DNA of 64,000 nt from Branchiostoma floridae (taxonomy: Eukaryota; Chordata; Leptocardii; Amphioxiformes; Branchiostomatidae). The notes under the pieces are model-generated. The model was not told the DNA's origin, searched no databases, and worked only from the letters and a program-made list of their open reading frames with translations. This document shows positions 62,294-64,000 of the stretch, in pieces. The stretch lies in NCBI RefSeq assembly GCF_000003815.2, contig NW_023365936.1, positions 124,001 through 188,000 of the forward strand, written 5' to 3'. The position numbers and the translations under genes were made by a program. Every line of letters begins with the position of its first letter. Within the stretch, counting starts at the first letter, position 1.

Positions 62294-63329
62294 TCACATT
62301 CCTTCAATACTCAATTCGAACTCATTTTCATGGCTCTCACTTGAACGTGTTGGTGTATTTGACTTTGAGTTTCTACAACAAAACAACCAAGTACAGAAGA
62401 CTATGATACATAATGAAATCACCGATGCCCAGAAGAAACTGTGAAAGATCAGCTGATGTGAGACTGTTCTCCGCGCCAGCACTTGCTGTTTCGTGACAGA
62501 TAAAGAATCAGGAATCATATCAGAATTATAAAAAAAACAAAGGCTTGAATCGCGGTCAAACAAAAATAGATTTTTTCATAGTCAATTACGTTACATATAT
62601 AGCAATCAGATAATATGCAAGACTGTATATGATCTCAATAAACATAAAATGGATAGTGCATTCTACGTAACACAGAGAACCGACATGTGGGGCCGCGAAG
62701 CACAGTGGCAGTGTATTCGGCCCGTGACCGAGAGGTCGCCGGTTCGAATCCGCCTGCCGTGTTGCCGGTCTTGTGCCCTTGGGAAAGGCACTTTACACGA
62801 CTTTCCTGACTTTACTCAAGTGAAAAATGAGTCGTCCCTTGGATAGGACGTTAAATGGAGGTCCCGTGTATGGGGAGAGCCACACCCCGTGCACGTTAAA
62901 GAACCCCCACACGTGCGATGGTGCGGTGTGCGTTGGTGCAAATCCTTCTGTCGGGAATTGGTGATTCACTTCAAATCCTGGCGAATCTCTGTCTCGTGTC
63001 AGCCTCATGGTGATCTACATCATTCACCCGGAAGGGTGTGTCACCCCGTAAGGGGCGGTATCACCCGTCGTGTGCGAACATGTGCGAACATGTACAGGGT
63101 TAGCCCTTGATAATAGCCTACGGCTAGTTGGGCAGCCCTGGCTGTTTGTAAACAGCTGAACAAATAAATGAAAATAAATAAACCGACATACCGATGTATT
63201 CGTAGGGTTGTAAAAGCATCCGTAGGTTGTATTCGTCTTGCCATAGGTCTTGTTGAAAGCCGTGAGCTTTCCCAAGTCTGTCCAGTAGCCGTCTTCCCCA
63301 TTGTAGCGGCAACAGTCCACGGAACACCG
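62294..63329 (-). CDS. KCNMB4-like: BK-channel auxiliary beta-subunit-like protein (3' part of gene)
   Basis: Two coding exons are visible: 63329-63192 (46 codons) and 62485-62294 (63 codons plus stop), both phase 0. The first encodes part of an extracellular loop with cysteines in CSVDCC and YGCFYNP and three N-glycosylation sequons (NKT, NTT, NTS). The second begins QVLARRTVSHQLIFHSFFW and continues into a membrane segment of about 22 residues and a Ser/Glu-rich tail ending SIEGM. The order loop, FYNP, V-L-x-R-T, H-S-x-F-W, membrane matches the second half of KCNMB proteins, which have two membrane segments and modulate Slo1/BK channels. The first membrane segment and start codon are not seen and should lie beyond 63.33 kb or off the window. 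The family is diverse, so the subtype is uncertain. Confidence 0.75.
62687..63180 (+). mobile_element. tRNA-derived SINE with 9-bp target duplication
   Basis: The tRNA-like head starts GTGGGGCCGCGAAG and has an A-box-like TGGCAGTGTATTCGG and a B box GGTTCGAATCC (62751-62761). A body of about 350 bp includes CCCTTGGGAAAGGCACTTTA, and the tail is AAATAAATGAAAATAAATAA. The direct repeat AACCGACAT flanks it (62678-62686 and 63181-63189). It sits in the KCNMB-like intron, antisense to that gene. Confidence 0.9.
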
Positions 63330-64000
63330 CTAAACAAGAACAAATTTGAATGTATTTCTGCGCAGAGCGAATAGCATCGCCACGTTTTCCACGCCATACA
63401 ATGTGGCAAGCATCAAAACAGTACATCATATAATAGAAACTGTAAAATAATGTATATAGATTCATAATACTTAAGCCAACATCAAACCAAAAATGTCCCC
63501 AATATTTTTCGCGATACACGTGACATATACATGCAGACGTCACTTGGATAAGGTCAAATACTACGGTACTACCACAGTATTTCAGTACCGCGGTTTTTCA
63601 CCTTCACCAAAACTTACCACCGAAGATGACGTACCAGCACTGTTATACTTATAGGCTCAGAAGTAGGGATCACTAATACCATCTTCATTCTTCACCCTAT
63701 GCTTGTTTTGGTGCAAAATCTAGCACAGTTCCGGGAGATAGAAAATGGCAGACAGTACTGGAAATCGGTCTATTACTTACATATGCACATATGCAAAACG
63801 TTGATGAAGGTGTCTTGAAATAAAATAAACATTTGTATAAGTGTTAAAATAAACATTTGTATATCTCATATAAAGCATTTATATTCATGAATACACATAT
63901 CATATCGCCTCAAGCTTGAACAGGCCACAAGGCACAGAAGAGGAGGGAGGGAGGGAGGGAGGGAGGGAAGGAGGGAAGGAGGGAAGGAGGGAGTGGGTGA
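63330..64000. other. Right edge of the window
   Basis: Presumably intron of the KCNMB-like gene on the minus strand. I see no convincing exon for its first membrane segment. A duplicated ATAAACATTTGTATA block lies at 63826-63862, and a (GGGA)n microsatellite at about 63938-63995. Confidence 0.5.

Overview
This is a 64 kb window of animal nuclear DNA, most likely lancelet (Branchiostoma). The genes are split by GT-AG introns. The gaps hold AT and GT microsatellites, small inverted-repeat elements and a tRNA-headed SINE. The encoded proteins look like early-chordate versions of vertebrate families. No bacterial, phage or CRISPR features were seen. Gene models were built by eye from splice sites and intron phase, and every complete model keeps one open frame from start to stop.

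Layout: (1) 1-4.1 kb is repeats without a convincing gene. (2) 4.4-14.6 kb, minus: a 16-exon gene for a 1007-residue, mostly disordered protein ending in a gamma-glutamylcyclotransferase-like domain that lacks the family's catalytic residue; its last exon lies inside a 79-bp tandem repeat. (3) 14.7-19.7 kb is a gene-poor gap. (4) 19.7-32.4 kb, minus: an 8-exon TRAF2-like adaptor whose large intron is full of mobile elements. (5) 32.5-47.9 kb is a repeat-rich gap with foldback, pogo-like and hAT-like elements. (6) 47.9-54.0 kb, minus: two tandem paralogous TNF-receptor genes, each with two Fn14-type cysteine-rich domains, one membrane segment and a short tail carrying a TRAF-binding motif. (7) 58.9-61.8 kb, plus: a lysocardiolipin acyltransferase (LCLAT1-like) gene with a 10-nt microexon. 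(8) 62.3-63.3 kb, minus: the 3' end of a BK-channel beta-subunit-like gene, tail to tail with LCLAT1, with a SINE inserted next to a splice donor.

The most interesting arrangement is the pairing of the adaptor with candidate receptors. The TRAF2-like gene conserves the vertebrate peptide-binding pocket, and the two receptors about 16-22 kb upstream of it on the same strand carry the peptides such pockets bind (PIQE in one, PVQTTD in the other). In one receptor the first cysteine-rich domain has lost exactly two cysteines, and by homology with Fn14 these are disulfide partners. The linkage and motifs are read from the sequence; that the proteins work together is inference.
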